Position numbers and translations under genes: made by a program
Notes under the pieces: model-generated
The model's input: the letters and a program-made list of their open reading frames with translations, nothing else
The model's database searches: none
Told to the model about the DNA's origin: nothing
From: Lepidonotus clava
Lineage: Eukaryota; Annelida; Polychaeta; Phyllodocida; Polynoidae
DNA length: 64,000 nt
Assembly: GCA_936440205.1 (NCBI GenBank)
Contig: OW387133.1
Span: forward strand, 73,408,374-73,472,373
Reading direction: 5' to 3'
Part shown: positions 50,941-60,900 of the stretch, piece by piece
Layout: each line of letters opens with the position of its first letter
Position numbering within the stretch: the stretch's first letter is position 1

Positions 50941-53592
50941 TTACGGGATTAGCGCTTCGTAAACAGCGCCCGTTCCCGCCCGGCTTGATTGGTCGCCAAC
51001 TATGGCCGGAGCCGGTAGAGGTCTCGAACGAGGTTCCGGGGCCCCCAGGTCCGTCCATCCAGCGTCCACCAACCGTGGAACATTTGCCGGTATTGGTGTT
51101 GCCAGTCCACACGAGTACTTTAAGAGTCTGGTCCTGGTGAGCGATTTAGATGTACCCATCATCAACCTGGCTAGTTTCTTAGATACTACCAGTGTCTCGG
51201 GTAAGGGAATGTCAGCTGGATGCATTCCCGGTCGTGTCGCTGCACCTTTGAGTTTGGTACCCCAATACATGGTTAATGTACACCGCCAACAAAACTGATT
51301 AACCACCGCATCATGTACCAGTACATGACCTTCAGTAAATGTGTGGTCATATGGTACGGCGAGTTCGCCGATGAAGACTGTTTCAGAGTGCACTGGGGAG
51401 GCGAATTGGACGTAAATTCCATCCACCATCTGATGCAAAAGTCCTTTGCGTCTTTTCCATATTACAACAACGATGCCCACAATAAGTTTTGCGAGGAGAA
51501 CAGCCAACACCGCTGTAGATGTCGGATGCGCATCTCCCTCAGGGCAAGGTGGCAGGGTGCCTTCCTTTAGTCTGTCCAGTGGATAAGCTGACGTCTTTGG
51601 CAATAATGATGACAGTGCCAGGCCTGTAGCTCCCCCTCTTAGTCCCCAACATTTCTTGGCGATACATCCTATCACAATTAGGATGATGATGACGAACACT
51701 ATTGAGGTGATGCCGAAGCCTCCTTGGAATCGGCCCCAGCGCCATTTCGTCTTCTCATAGTGGTCATGCGCTCTTTTGATTCCTTCCTTCCTATCCTTTT
51801 CGTTCATCTTTATTCGATGCAGAAGGTCAGATAAAGGGACCCGGGTCGCAAAGCCCTTGGCCGCGTCCTTAAGTTCAGTTCTGATTTTCGGGGGAAGAGG
51901 GTCGTCCGCTACTACATAGGACGTACCTTCTTCGTGTTCCCTAGTCAGGTTGGCTAACCATGTTTTTACATTCAGTCGAGCTTCCAGCAGTCCACTGCTT
52001 GGGAAAGAGACCGTAAAAGTGTTGGTCCCTTTACTGCATGCTCTGAGACTGTATGGGATCCAGGCTCCTCGTGTCTGGAACGCGCAATCACATCCAATAT
52101 GGATACGCGCGTAGTTTTCTATTGTTTTTACAACTGGGGGTTGGCTTCCACAGATAAGTGCTCCCTGTTTTTCAGCGCTGACTATCAGGACGTCTCCTGG
52201 GACGTCGTCCAGGTAAATGGCCATCTCGCCAAAGTCCGGATTTAACAAATAGTCCAATTTACAACGCTCGGTCACACCTCTCTTGTCTTTGCGGAGAAGT
52301 GAGGCAAGACAGGTTTCATCCGTTACTTTCTTCATGTAAGGGATGTCCTTGCACAAGATCACTGAATTTCCATAACACGTCGCCCAATTAAGATGTGTCA
52401 TGGGGATGTAGTAGTTCTTACTGAGAGAAACAGCCACATACTTCGGTAGATCGATAATCTGCAGAGCATCTTTACCCGCATTATTGGGTAGGTTTATCGG
52501 AACAGGGAACGACAGAATCTCATAGACTCTAAATAAATGTTCCTCTGAAACAACAGGAATCCGGACGAAGATTAGTAAACGGTGGTCCTGGCCCTCCTGG
52601 TCGGCAGCTTGTAGCGAGAATGTGGGCCTCGCATTATCATAGTAGAATGAAGGAGCTTTGAATGCCACATCGAACCGCGGATATACCTTCTTAAGGTATA
52701 CCGTCACCTGTTGTACGGCCTGCTTCAGTGCCGTAGGTGGTACCAGTTCCATGGCTAATTTTCCTTGTAATAACAGTTGTACGCCTCGTCTGAATGTGTA
52801 CGTCTGCGTCATTAAGTCCTGGAGATAGATTGTTGTTCCTAACCTATCCTCCAGTATTAGGGGCAGCAGACTGGTGAACAACTTCACTGCGCCTATTTCA
52901 AGGTGTTGTTCTACCATCATGTTTCTCGCCCGTCCCAAATAATATTCGTAATTACTCATCCACTCGAGCGCCTCGTCCATAAACTGTTGCACTAGTTGGT
53001 CTTTTTGCTCAGTTCGGTTGAGAAGCTCTTCGAAATTCCGACTAAGGTTAGTAATAGCCTTGTCGTTAATTTTTATCAGCTGCCGGCTCAGGTCTACCTC
53101 CGCCTTTGAAGCGAAGTCTAGTCCAAGCCAGTGTCCTTCCGCTTCCTTAATTTCATTGCGTTTGCTCCGCTGGTATGGATCTCGTTGGTCCATCGGTAAC
53201 GTTTCAAGCACTGCCTTTACCAGATGGGCCTGTCTTTTACGTAAGACAGTAGTGGTCATGTATAACCACTTTTGAGTTCTTTCAATTACATCACATACCC
53301 CTGCGTACACCCGTTTTATTCGTGTGTCGTGCTGGGATTGATGTTGTCGACAATATGCCACGACGCTTTCTGTGGGAGTTTCCCGGTCTGCCGGTCTTGG
53401 GATGGTGATAGTGAAGCCCTGGCGGACATGGGACACGTCAGCCGTTGACATGAGTCTGCCGGGTTTCAGCACAATACCATACTCCTCCAAACTGATAGTC
53501 ATTGCGTCGATAGCTCGTGGTGGTGCCTGAACTGACAGCACGACACGGACCATGCACAGAATGCACCAGGTTTTTAACCAAAGAGCCGCCAT
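50941..53592 (-). CDS. Envelope-like membrane glycoprotein of an env-bearing element
   Basis: The ORF of 883 codons looks whole. It has an N-terminal signal peptide-like stretch (WCILCMVRVVLSVQA) and a furin-type RSKR at residues 142-145. A long, mostly soluble region with Cys pairs follows, then a strong membrane segment at about residue 650 (SIVFVIIILIVIGCIA) and a second hydrophobic stretch further on (AVLAVLLAKLIVGIVVVIW). This order resembles class I fusion proteins and the F-like envelopes of insect errantiviruses; assignment is by architecture, not alignment. It is on the same strand as the gypsy gag-pol at 58573-63809 and downstream of it, as an env gene should be. The open frame suggests a recent insertion or retained function. 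Confidence 0.65.
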   Translation of the reverse strand: MAALWLKTWCILCMVRVVLSVQAPPRAIDAMTISLEEYGIVLKPGRLMSTADVSHVRQGFTITIPRPADRETPTESVVAYCRQHQSQHDTRIKRVYAGVCDVIERTQKWLYMTTTVLRKRQAHLVKAVLETLPMDQRDPYQRSKRNEIKEAEGHWLGLDFASKAEVDLSRQLIKINDKAITNLSRNFEELLNRTEQKDQLVQQFMDEALEWMSNYEYYLGRARNMMVEQHLEIGAVKLFTSLLPLILEDRLGTTIYLQDLMTQTYTFRRGVQLLLQGKLAMELVPPTALKQAVQQVTVYLKKVYPRFDVAFKAPSFYYDNARPTFSLQAADQEGQDHRLLIFVRIPVVSEEHLFRVYEILSFPVPINLPNNAGKDALQIIDLPKYVAVSLSKNYYIPMTHLNWATCYGNSVILCKDIPYMKKVTDETCLASLLRKDKRGVTERCKLDYLLNPDFGEMAIYLDDVPGDVLIVSAEKQGALICGSQPPVVKTIENYARIHIGCDCAFQTRGAWIPYSLRACSKGTNTFTVSFPSSGLLEARLNVKTWLANLTREHEEGTSYVVADDPLPPKIRTELKDAAKGFATRVPLSDLLHRIKMNEKDRKEGIKRAHDHYEKTKWRWGRFQGGFGITSIVFVIIILIVIGCIAKKCWGLRGGATGLALSSLLPKTSAYPLDRLKEGTLPPCPEGDAHPTSTAVLAVLLAKLIVGIVVVIWKRRKGLLHQMVDGIYVQFASPVHSETVFIGELAVPYDHTFTEGHVLVHDAVVNQFCWRCTLTMYWGTKLKGAATRPGMHPADIPLPETLVVSKKLARLMMGTSKSLTRTRLLKYSCGLATPIPANVPRLVDAGWTDLGAPEPRSRPLPAPAIVGDQSSRAGTGAVYEALIP

Positions 53593-53786
53593 CTTTGCTC
53601 GTTTACCTGTTTCCGGTCCTTTCCGATCAACTATCCTCGTCAGTTTAGATAATACTTGTTCAGATATGTTCCGTATAAACGTACCACGTTTGACCCGTCT
53701 TTTGGTCAGTTTCCGCTACGTCGCCGTAGGAGAAGGACGAGCAAGACTGTCTTTCTTTCCAATCCGCCCTTCTGCACCGTCTCGAT

Positions 53787-54100
53787 ATGGATTCTCCAGG
53801 TGACGATTACTTCTCTTTCAGCGTGGGGGATAATATTACACTCCACGTCGATCCGTGTGCCCTTGAGGCTGGGCAGCATTATTTGCTGCTACCAGTGGCG
53901 CCAGCTCCTTCGCTGGGAGGAGACCTGGGTGCCACGACGATGCCTATTGTTCATCTTGGGTCCTCGACACCATCCTCTGGGGATCTACGACGCGGGCGCA
54001 TGGTTGCCCTGCATTCCTCTCTGTCCACCTCCGTTCCTCCTCCTCATGAGCCTTCCGTTGAGCCTCCTCACGACTCTTCAGTCGCCGCTCCCACCACCAC
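53787..54100 (+). other. Plus-strand open segment left of the LINE, divergent to the envelope-like ORF
   Basis: The ORF starts 195 bases from the envelope-like ORF's start, in the opposite direction. The first 40 residues look ordered (DDYFSFSVGDNITLHVDPC), then the sequence becomes Pro/Ser-rich. The minus strand is also partly open here and reads as Glu/Arg-rich coiled-coil-like sequence, so the coding strand is uncertain. It ends at the LINE poly(A) tract. Confidence 0.4.
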
Positions 54101-54306
54101 AGTTTTTTTTTTTTATTTTTTTTTTTTATTGAAACATCTCTTCATAATGTACACGAAGTTCTTCCGATGCGTTGATATTGGATGATCGAATACATATAAT
54201 ACATATATATGAATAATTGATGAACATAATTTCGTCAAGATGCCTTTACACATTTTACATATAAAATATTATATACACAACATTCAAGATACTATTTGTT
54301 ATAAAT

Positions 54307-56163
54307 TCACTTAATTCCATTTTTAAATACACAGATATTTTTCGATTTTTGTACAACTTCATCTAGCTCATTCCAGAGCTTCACTCCTCTATAAAATGGA
54401 CTACGTATAACCCTTTCTTTATTACTGAAATCAATTTTAAATTTAATTTTTCCACTACTCCGCAATGTTCTCTCTCCTACATTACTCTCAATATTCTCAT
54501 TAATCCTTGATAACTTAAACATCATTTTTAACAAAATATGTCTTCTACGATCCCCCAATTCCTGCAAACGTAATTCCCTATCGATATCACTCATATCTAC
54601 ACCCGAAATATGTTCATTTCGTTGCAATACAGTCTTTATGGCCCTATTCTGTAATGGTTGGATGCGCCCTATTTTCCGCTTTGTACTGCTCTCAACAACA
54701 AAACCTGCATAGTCCAACAATGGAAGTATCATTTGTTTATATAGTAACAATGCAGTTCCTTTATCTATGAATTTTCTAATTTTTGCCATAGTGACTAGCC
54801 GATTATTGACTCTCGAAATTACCCCATTTATTAATTTTTCAAACACCAGATACTTGTCAATCATCATTCCTAAGTAATTATAGGAGTCCACATTATTAAC
54901 GATCGCATTATCCATCACTATACAACAATTGTATTCACGAATCAATGACCGCGGTCCAGATAACAGGTGTTTGGTTTTTGATTTATTTAGTACAATTCTA
55001 TTAATATCACACCAGTTCCATACCAATTGTAATTGGATTGAATTATTTAAAACTGTATCCTTTTGTTCTTTGCCACTAGTAATAATTACAATGTCGTCCG
55101 CATACATATTACAGTAACAGTCTGACAATATCTCATACAGATCATTTATGTATATTATAAATAACAACGGTCCAAGAGGTGTCCCTTGATAAACTCCACA
55201 ACCTACACCATGTTTACCCGACATACAATTACCCACTTTTGTAACCTGTTGCCTATCATATAAGTAGTCCTTAAACCAACCCACACAGTTTTCATCTAAT
55301 CCGTAACATTTTAATTTTTTCAGTAAAATATTGTGATCCACCGTATTGAACGCTTTTGAACAGTCCAAAAATAAACAACTTGATAACTCATCGTTATTAA
55401 TGTCCGTGAATAATTTTCTTAGGAGCTCCATTACTGCTGAATCCGTCCCCTTTCCAGGCCTGAATCCATGTTGTGCTTTTGCCAATAAATGGTTATTCTC
55501 AAAATAATTGGATAATTGTCTATATATACACTTCTCCATGATTTTACCTAATACACATACATTGTTAATGGGCCTCCAATTTTCAACCTTTTTCAAATTG
55601 CCTTCCTTCGGTATGGGAGAAATAATACTCCTTTTCCATTCTTCCGGGAATTTCATGGTGTATATTGACATGTTGTACAAATAGGTCACCTCTGGTATAC
55701 AAATCAACAAGCATTCCTTCAACATTTTTGAATTCAATCCCTCGATTCCAGATGACTTATGAATATCTATTTTCTTAATTAATTTCAAAACCTCACTTTG
55801 TTCTATTACCCTAAAACTCATTGTGCAGTTCTGTTTATTTACAGAATGCATTGTTTCTTCATTCCAGGGAGGATTCAAATCACTATTTAAATTCTCTCCT
55901 ATCTTTGCAAAGAAAAGATTCATATATTCAGCTGCTTCCTTCCCCTCCAGTATATTACCCTCCGAGTCCTCTATACCCTCAACCGATGTTCCCCTACATT
56001 TCCCTAATACACTTTCATTTAGTGTCTGCCAAAATTTTTTAGGATTTTCGGAGTGTCTATTCAATTCACCCCTGATTAAATTACCTTTCTTTACATTGAT
56101 CAATTTGCCAACATTTCCCTTTTTTTCCTTGTATCTGTCCCAATCACTTTGCAACCCACTCAT
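54307..56163 (-). CDS. LINE reverse transcriptase domain
   Basis: The frame of 618 codons contains NWRPINNV, AQHGFRPGKGT, FLDCSKAFNTVDH, GVYQGTPLGPLLF and the catalytic MYADDIVI. It is followed by the usual C-terminal thumb and a conserved SPFYRGVKLWNEL motif. The series fits the CR1/Jockey superfamily. The endonuclease frame lies just upstream in another frame; the shift falls at or near an A-run (about 56205-56211, GGAAAAAAATAG on the minus strand), consistent with one small indel. Confidence 0.88.
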   Translation of the reverse strand: MSGLQSDWDRYKEKKGNVGKLINVKKGNLIRGELNRHSENPKKFWQTLNESVLGKCRGTSVEGIEDSEGNILEGKEAAEYMNLFFAKIGENLNSDLNPPWNEETMHSVNKQNCTMSFRVIEQSEVLKLIKKIDIHKSSGIEGLNSKMLKECLLICIPEVTYLYNMSIYTMKFPEEWKRSIISPIPKEGNLKKVENWRPINNVCVLGKIMEKCIYRQLSNYFENNHLLAKAQHGFRPGKGTDSAVMELLRKLFTDINNDELSSCLFLDCSKAFNTVDHNILLKKLKCYGLDENCVGWFKDYLYDRQQVTKVGNCMSGKHGVGCGVYQGTPLGPLLFIIYINDLYEILSDCYCNMYADDIVIITSGKEQKDTVLNNSIQLQLVWNWCDINRIVLNKSKTKHLLSGPRSLIREYNCCIVMDNAIVNNVDSYNYLGMMIDKYLVFEKLINGVISRVNNRLVTMAKIRKFIDKGTALLLYKQMILPLLDYAGFVVESSTKRKIGRIQPLQNRAIKTVLQRNEHISGVDMSDIDRELRLQELGDRRRHILLKMMFKLSRINENIESNVGERTLRSSGKIKFKIDFSNKERVIRSPFYRGVKLWNELDEVVQKSKNICVFKNGIK

Positions 56164-56188
56164 GCATGCTTGTTTAAAAGCCTGATTT

Positions 56189-56890
56189 TTATCCTCTATT
56201 TTTTTCCAACACTTCTCTATCTATCCATTGAGGTCTATTTATTTGTATTCTTCTTGTGACATACGGGCATAATTCGTCCACCGAATCCAGCATAATTTTG
56301 TACATAGTATCCCACAATTCATCAACATTCTCATCAATGAACCAATATTTATACCAGCGTACATCATTTTTAATCAGTTCCGCCAAATCTTCAGTATTGA
56401 AATTACTATATACTCTACTTCTCCGATATTCATAGATACGTTTCTCCCTTGCCTTTTTTCTTATGATATATATCGGTAAATGATCACTTATTGATGCTTT
56501 ATGCACACCTGATTCAAGAACATTTTTCATATCGGTGAACAATAGATCGATCATACTTCCCCCCGATTGCGTTATGCGAGTGCATTCTTTTATAAGCTGT
56601 ACCAAATTACAATCCATAAATTTCTCCTTTAATTCTCTAACCTGTGATAAACCGGGTTTTTTAAAGTCAATATTAAAATCACCAAAAATCACATGTTCAC
56701 CTGCTACATTTTTAATAAATATTTCCAGTTGATCCTTAAAATGATCTGTAAACGCTGATATGCTACCTTGTGGTGGCCTATATATAAGCCCAATGCCTAA
56801 ACGTTTCATTCCTGGCTTGTTTATACACAGCCAGAATTCCTCACTATCTACCTCAACCCTACACATATCACTATATACATATACAATGTA
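56189..56890 (-). pseudogene. LINE endonuclease domain, partial, in a chimeric ORF
   Basis: The LINE part shows RLGIGLIYRPPQG, HVIFGDFNIDF (catalytic Asp/Asn), SMIDLLFTD and SISDHLPI (catalytic Asp-His), so the C-terminal two thirds of an APE-type endonuclease remain. The N-terminal 180 or so codons of the same open frame (57433 down to about 56891) belong to the interrupted sequence, so the 414-codon ORF is a chance fusion created by the insertion. Confidence 0.8.
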
Positions 56891-57660
56891 CAGTAGACTA
56901 CGACCCTCGGGTGCAGCTCTCACCGATGCTGGGATCTCCGCTTCCAACTCAGCCAGATCCCGTAAGGCCACATCCACGTAGTCCCGGGGCAAGTCCTCCG
57001 GTGGGAACGAGCCGGGAGGCCAAGCGAAGACGTGTGGCTCCTGGGGACGACCCCCAATCACCAACGGAGGGTAGAGGCCGGTCGCGAGCAATTCAGCTCG
57101 CGACGAGCAGGGGCCGCGTTCAGATAGATAGAAGCGCGGCTTTACCTCTTTCGGCTGGACTCGTTTCGATGGGGAGGATCTCAGTCTCCCCCTCAGGGTT
57201 CGTAGGAGGGCCGCGCGTGACACCCGCCTTTGCGGTGATGTCGCCCGTTGAGGCTCTCCCTTTGAGTCCCGCGAGGTCAACGCCTTCACGCTCCGGTCCC
57301 CGGTCGTCGTCGCCCTCGAGCTCGCTTGGCAGTCCTCCAGCCACTCCAGGAGGTAGGACTGCTTCTGCTCGGGAGCGATGGACTCTAAGCCCACTGACCG
57401 GGACGTCGACGGCTCATCCATCGACGGTTCCACAGAGAGTTATTGTGTGTCGGCCCGGCCCTTTGACCGGTCCCTCGGCCACTCCACCTCTATCAGTTAC
57501 CGTGAGATCAACACGTCCCCCGCGTCTCACGGCCGCCGATTTGCCAGAAGAGGACCGCCGAAGTATGCGTTGGATAATTCGGCAGTTCCAGGCTATTAAC
57601 AATCTCCGTGGGGTGTTGGAAGTCCTCGCTAACACTTTCAGCGAGGACGACCAGGAGTAG
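56891..57660. other. GC-rich segment open on both strands, right of the LINE
   Basis: The plus strand is open to a stop at 57660 and is Pro/Ser/Arg-rich until a helical-looking C-terminus (EEDRRSMRWIIRQFQAINN). The minus strand is open from an ATG at 57433 with a less biased composition (LPRDYVDVALRDLAELEAE). Overlapping dual coding is possible, but one strand is probably a shadow. GC content is far above the surroundings. No family was recognised on either strand. It was contiguous with the 53.8-54.1 kb segment before the LINE inserted. Confidence 0.4.
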
Positions 57661-57693
57661 CGCCGGCACAGGCAGGTCTGATCATTCGCAATT

Positions 57694-57861
57694 TTATTTC
57701 GTATAAAAAGGTCCCATGTACACTCCCCTGACGGGCCTTTGTTTGCGTATGATCGACCGTTTCGCATTCAAGGGGACAATTACAGTTCCATCGCGCTGGA
57801 CCGGTACCATAGGACAAGTCCTCGGTCCCTCATAGGGTTTGATCGACAGGCAGTTTCCCAT
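57694..57861 (-). CDS. Small ORF with N-myristoylation-type start
   Basis: It encodes 55 residues beginning MGNCLS (Gly2, Cys4 and Ser6 fit N-myristoylation plus palmitoylation). A Pro-rich segment and a basic C-terminal half follow, ending MGPFYTK. The stop codon lies inside an AATAAA on the minus strand (57693-57698), an unusually compact gene end, and the plus-strand ORF ends 34 bases away tail-to-tail. A lipid-anchored matrix-like or accessory protein of the surrounding element is a guess; no homologue is recognised. Confidence 0.4.
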   Translation of the reverse strand: MGNCLSIKPYEGPRTCPMVPVQRDGTVIVPLNAKRSIIRKQRPVRGVYMGPFYTK

Positions 57862-58572
57862 GATGAATGCTTTCAATCACATTCAAGATCCATCTGGTAA
57901 GTCCGTCAATCATTTTATGTCCGTTAGGTTAAGTCCGCATGGTGTTTCAATCCTTTCGATGAAGTTTCATGTAGCGAATGGTAGAAGTCATCGCCCGTTG
58001 ACTTTGTGCAGTATGTTTTCATTTCCACGAATTGATTGAATGTGAACACATCCAATGGTTGAGGTGGCTAATGCATGGTTCGACGCTAAGTGCCAGCCTA
58101 TGTAGACGCATGAGAGCCCTTGTCACCGCATCATCGGGTCCCATGGTGCGTGGTTTAGAAATTGTAAATTTCTATTTCAGCAGCTTAAGCACAAATCCTG
58201 CGTGTCTCTCCGAACCAGCTTCCAACTAAACTCTCCCTCAACTTTCCACAAACATCTCAACAAAATGCAAGTGGTTCCATCGCCCTTAATTATTCATGCG
58301 CCATCGCTTGCGCTTCTGCTCACTCCATCCTCTCCTTATAGGGTGAGGGAGAGCGATGTCCGCCAATTTTGGTCGGATGCTGTCCTCTGACGTCAGCAGC
58401 CAGATCCATTAATTTGTTTGCCTTAGAATTACAGAAGTTCACTTTTTCTTACTATCTGCAATAATAATGACATTGCTTGAGAGTGGTAGTAAGTACCAGC
58501 TTATCAGTACTCGGGCGTGGCTACCGCTCTTATCATAGATGCGTTGGTGCACCTGTCTTAATGCGCAGTTTC
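57862..58572. other. Unassigned stretch between the small ORF and gypsy pol
   Basis: Strong plus-strand donors occur at 57899 (CATCTG|GTAAGTCC) and 58488 (GGTA|GTAAGTACC). No gene is supported. In the minus direction it is the region downstream of the gypsy integrase stop. Confidence 0.35.
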
Positions 58573-60612
58573 CTACCAGTCATACTGGGGGTCTGCTAGC
58601 GTTGCGTAATCGGTTCTTGGTCTTTTTCGCAACGCGTATCTTCCCTTGGGTGGATCATTAGCATCAAGCTGTTCACCACCTGGCGCTGAACTTCCAGCAA
58701 CATCAGTATCCGCCTTAGGAGAAGTGGCCCTTATGTCTGCCTTATCGTGTGATGCAACGGATCCAGGGGCCATTCCCTCTATCCCCGTCGTCTCGCGTAA
58801 CGCAGGTCGACCTTTCTTTTTCTTCTTTGGACGACCTACCTTTCTTGGTTTCACGAGAGTTTCACTAGGCGGGCCTGGTGACCTTTGCATGTCACCGTCC
58901 TGACCATTATTAACCGGTATGGTTGTCTCCGATTCCCGAGCTTTCTGCTCAGTTTTTGGAGCTGTCGAGTCCACCAGGAGAGGTCCGGCAGCTGTCTCTC
59001 CCGTCCCATCGTCGTTGGCGACGGCGACTATTCTCTCCTTAGCCGGGTCGTCGACGCTGGTGTGGTTCGACTCAGAATGGTCGGACTGGACCTCATGTTC
59101 TGAGAGTGCTGGGGCGTTAGTATGGTCAGGTTTTGGTAGGGCGGGGCTCCATGCAGGGTATGCTTTCTTTAGCTTAGAGATGTTAACAAAATGGGGCATT
59201 GTTTTACCCGTTTTAAGCGATGTTAACCTCACCACATGGTCCCCTTTAGTTTCAATTACCCTATGTGGCCCTGTATACCTGTTTGAGAACTTAGAAGATT
59301 TATTAACGGCGCACAGCGGATCGTACATGTACACAAGATCTCCCTCCAAAAACCGGTGCGGATTTGCATGTTCATCTATGCGGTCTTTTAGGTCTTTTTC
59401 ATACCCCTTTACCACATCAGATGCCATATGTTCAAAAAGAGCTATATTGTCACGAGTCTGGAGATAAAACTCGTTGTCATTTAGGGTCTCCGGGATTGTT
59501 CCCTTGTCAGGTAGGCCCATACTGATAGGATTGCGCCCATATAACAACGTATGGGGGCCGAAACCAGTGCGGTTACTTATAGTGGATCGTACTGTCCACA
59601 AGGCGACCGGCACCAGATCTGGCCAAATTTTGTGATCATCAGTTATGTAGTAGGCAACAATGTTTTCGAGGGTTTTATGTAGCCTTTCTACTCTCGCGTT
59701 GCCAGTGGGCATTCTACCCGTGGTGAATGTTTGTTTGCAAGCCAGTCTGCTGGTAATTTCGCGAAATAAGTCCGATAGGAACGTCGCCCCTCGATCAGAG
59801 TGCAGGCGCTCAACCTTTCCATATCGACACACGATACCATACAGGAACTGTTCTGCAGCTGTCTTAGCCGTTGAATCTTTGGTACAGAAAGCCTCTGGCC
59901 AACCGGTTAACAAGTCAATGAAAGTCATTATATATTTAGACCCATCATTTGCTCGCTTGAGCGGTCCGATAAAATCACATTGAACCACCTCCCAGGGTCT
60001 GGAGGGTCTGTCCCAAGTTTTAGCCATCGCTTTAAAGTGTGGGGCTCGCTTTCGTAAAGCACAAACCTCGCATGCTTTGACATAGTTAATTATGTCGGCA
60101 TACATATTTCTCCAGTAGTACTGTTCGGTGATTTTGGTGTTCAACGCCGCCGCTCCTACATGTCCCCCTGCCAGTACATCATTATGTAACAAGTGAAGGA
60201 CTTTTCCAACTAGGCGCGGTGGTACCACTATTCGCGGTTTAAGCTTTGTGATTTGTTTGTTTCTCTTGGATCGGCTTCTATTAATTTTATATAGTACGCC
60301 GGGGGCGAGTAGCGCCATTGTTTCAGCGCTATCTATGGTTCTACCAGCGTCCTCCGAGTTCGCCGGGAGCTCATCCCGCTCTAAGTAGGCCATGACCTGA
60401 CTGCACTCGGTGTCTTTCAGCTGTTCGCTGATAATGGAGGATAATGTTAGTTCCTCTAAATCTATCTCTGCTCTAAATAGCTCGCAGCCTACTTCTGGTT
60501 CGTAGTCCTTGTCTAACCTCAGCTCTTGATGCACACGGGATAAATAGTCAGGCAGAAAGTGGGTGGCTCCGGGCTCGTGAATGATTTCAAAATCAAAGTC
60601 CGTCAAAGCCAA
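58573..60612 (-). CDS. Gypsy integrase
   Basis: The 679-codon frame has an HHCC zinc domain (HNDVLAGGHVG to CEVCALRK), the DDE core (CDFIGPL, HSDRGATF, NARVERLH), and a long C-terminal tail with a Lys-rich patch and Ser/Glu-rich spacer. Integrase inserts the cDNA. The N-terminal residues are the end of the RNase H domain. Confidence 0.88.
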   Translation of the reverse strand: MALTDFDFEIIHEPGATHFLPDYLSRVHQELRLDKDYEPEVGCELFRAEIDLEELTLSSIISEQLKDTECSQVMAYLERDELPANSEDAGRTIDSAETMALLAPGVLYKINRSRSKRNKQITKLKPRIVVPPRLVGKVLHLLHNDVLAGGHVGAAALNTKITEQYYWRNMYADIINYVKACEVCALRKRAPHFKAMAKTWDRPSRPWEVVQCDFIGPLKRANDGSKYIMTFIDLLTGWPEAFCTKDSTAKTAAEQFLYGIVCRYGKVERLHSDRGATFLSDLFREITSRLACKQTFTTGRMPTGNARVERLHKTLENIVAYYITDDHKIWPDLVPVALWTVRSTISNRTGFGPHTLLYGRNPISMGLPDKGTIPETLNDNEFYLQTRDNIALFEHMASDVVKGYEKDLKDRIDEHANPHRFLEGDLVYMYDPLCAVNKSSKFSNRYTGPHRVIETKGDHVVRLTSLKTGKTMPHFVNISKLKKAYPAWSPALPKPDHTNAPALSEHEVQSDHSESNHTSVDDPAKERIVAVANDDGTGETAAGPLLVDSTAPKTEQKARESETTIPVNNGQDGDMQRSPGPPSETLVKPRKVGRPKKKKKGRPALRETTGIEGMAPGSVASHDKADIRATSPKADTDVAGSSAPGGEQLDANDPPKGRYALRKRPRTDYATLADPQYDW

Positions 60613-60900
60613 TCCCCATCTTTTCAGCCTTGCTTAAGGGGCTTTATACGCTTGCTGGAGCAGCGGTACGAGGGGCTTGTGATCAGTTACTATGGTCACT
60701 TTAGCACCCTGCAACATGTCCTCATAATTCTTGAGAGCTTTTACTACAGCAAGTGCCTCTTTTTCAGTAACCGTATAGTTTAGTTCTGCGTCTCGCATTG
60801 CGCATCCCCAAAAAGCTATAGGTCGATAGACATCGTTCAGTCTGTGACAGATTGCAGCGCCACAGGCTGTATCAGACGCATCGGTAAGAACATAAAAATG

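Larger units (their letters stand above)
54101..56890 (-). mobile_element. LINE (CR1/Jockey-like), 5'-truncated
   Basis: On the minus strand the order is partial endonuclease, reverse transcriptase, 3' UTR and an A-rich tail (a T-rich run at 54101-54130 on the plus strand). The endonuclease lacks its first part; the visible part has IFGDFNIDF and ISDHLPI. The 5' junction is near 56890, where the reading frame passes into unrelated GC-rich sequence, so the copy is 5'-truncated as LINEs often are. It split a pre-existing GC-rich segment. Clear target-site duplications were not identified. Confidence 0.85.

Noticed and set aside
53656-54132. 158-codon plus-strand ORF overlapping the 53787 ORF
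   Set aside because: It is another frame of the same GC-rich sequence, with low-complexity hydrophobic ends produced by the LINE T-run.
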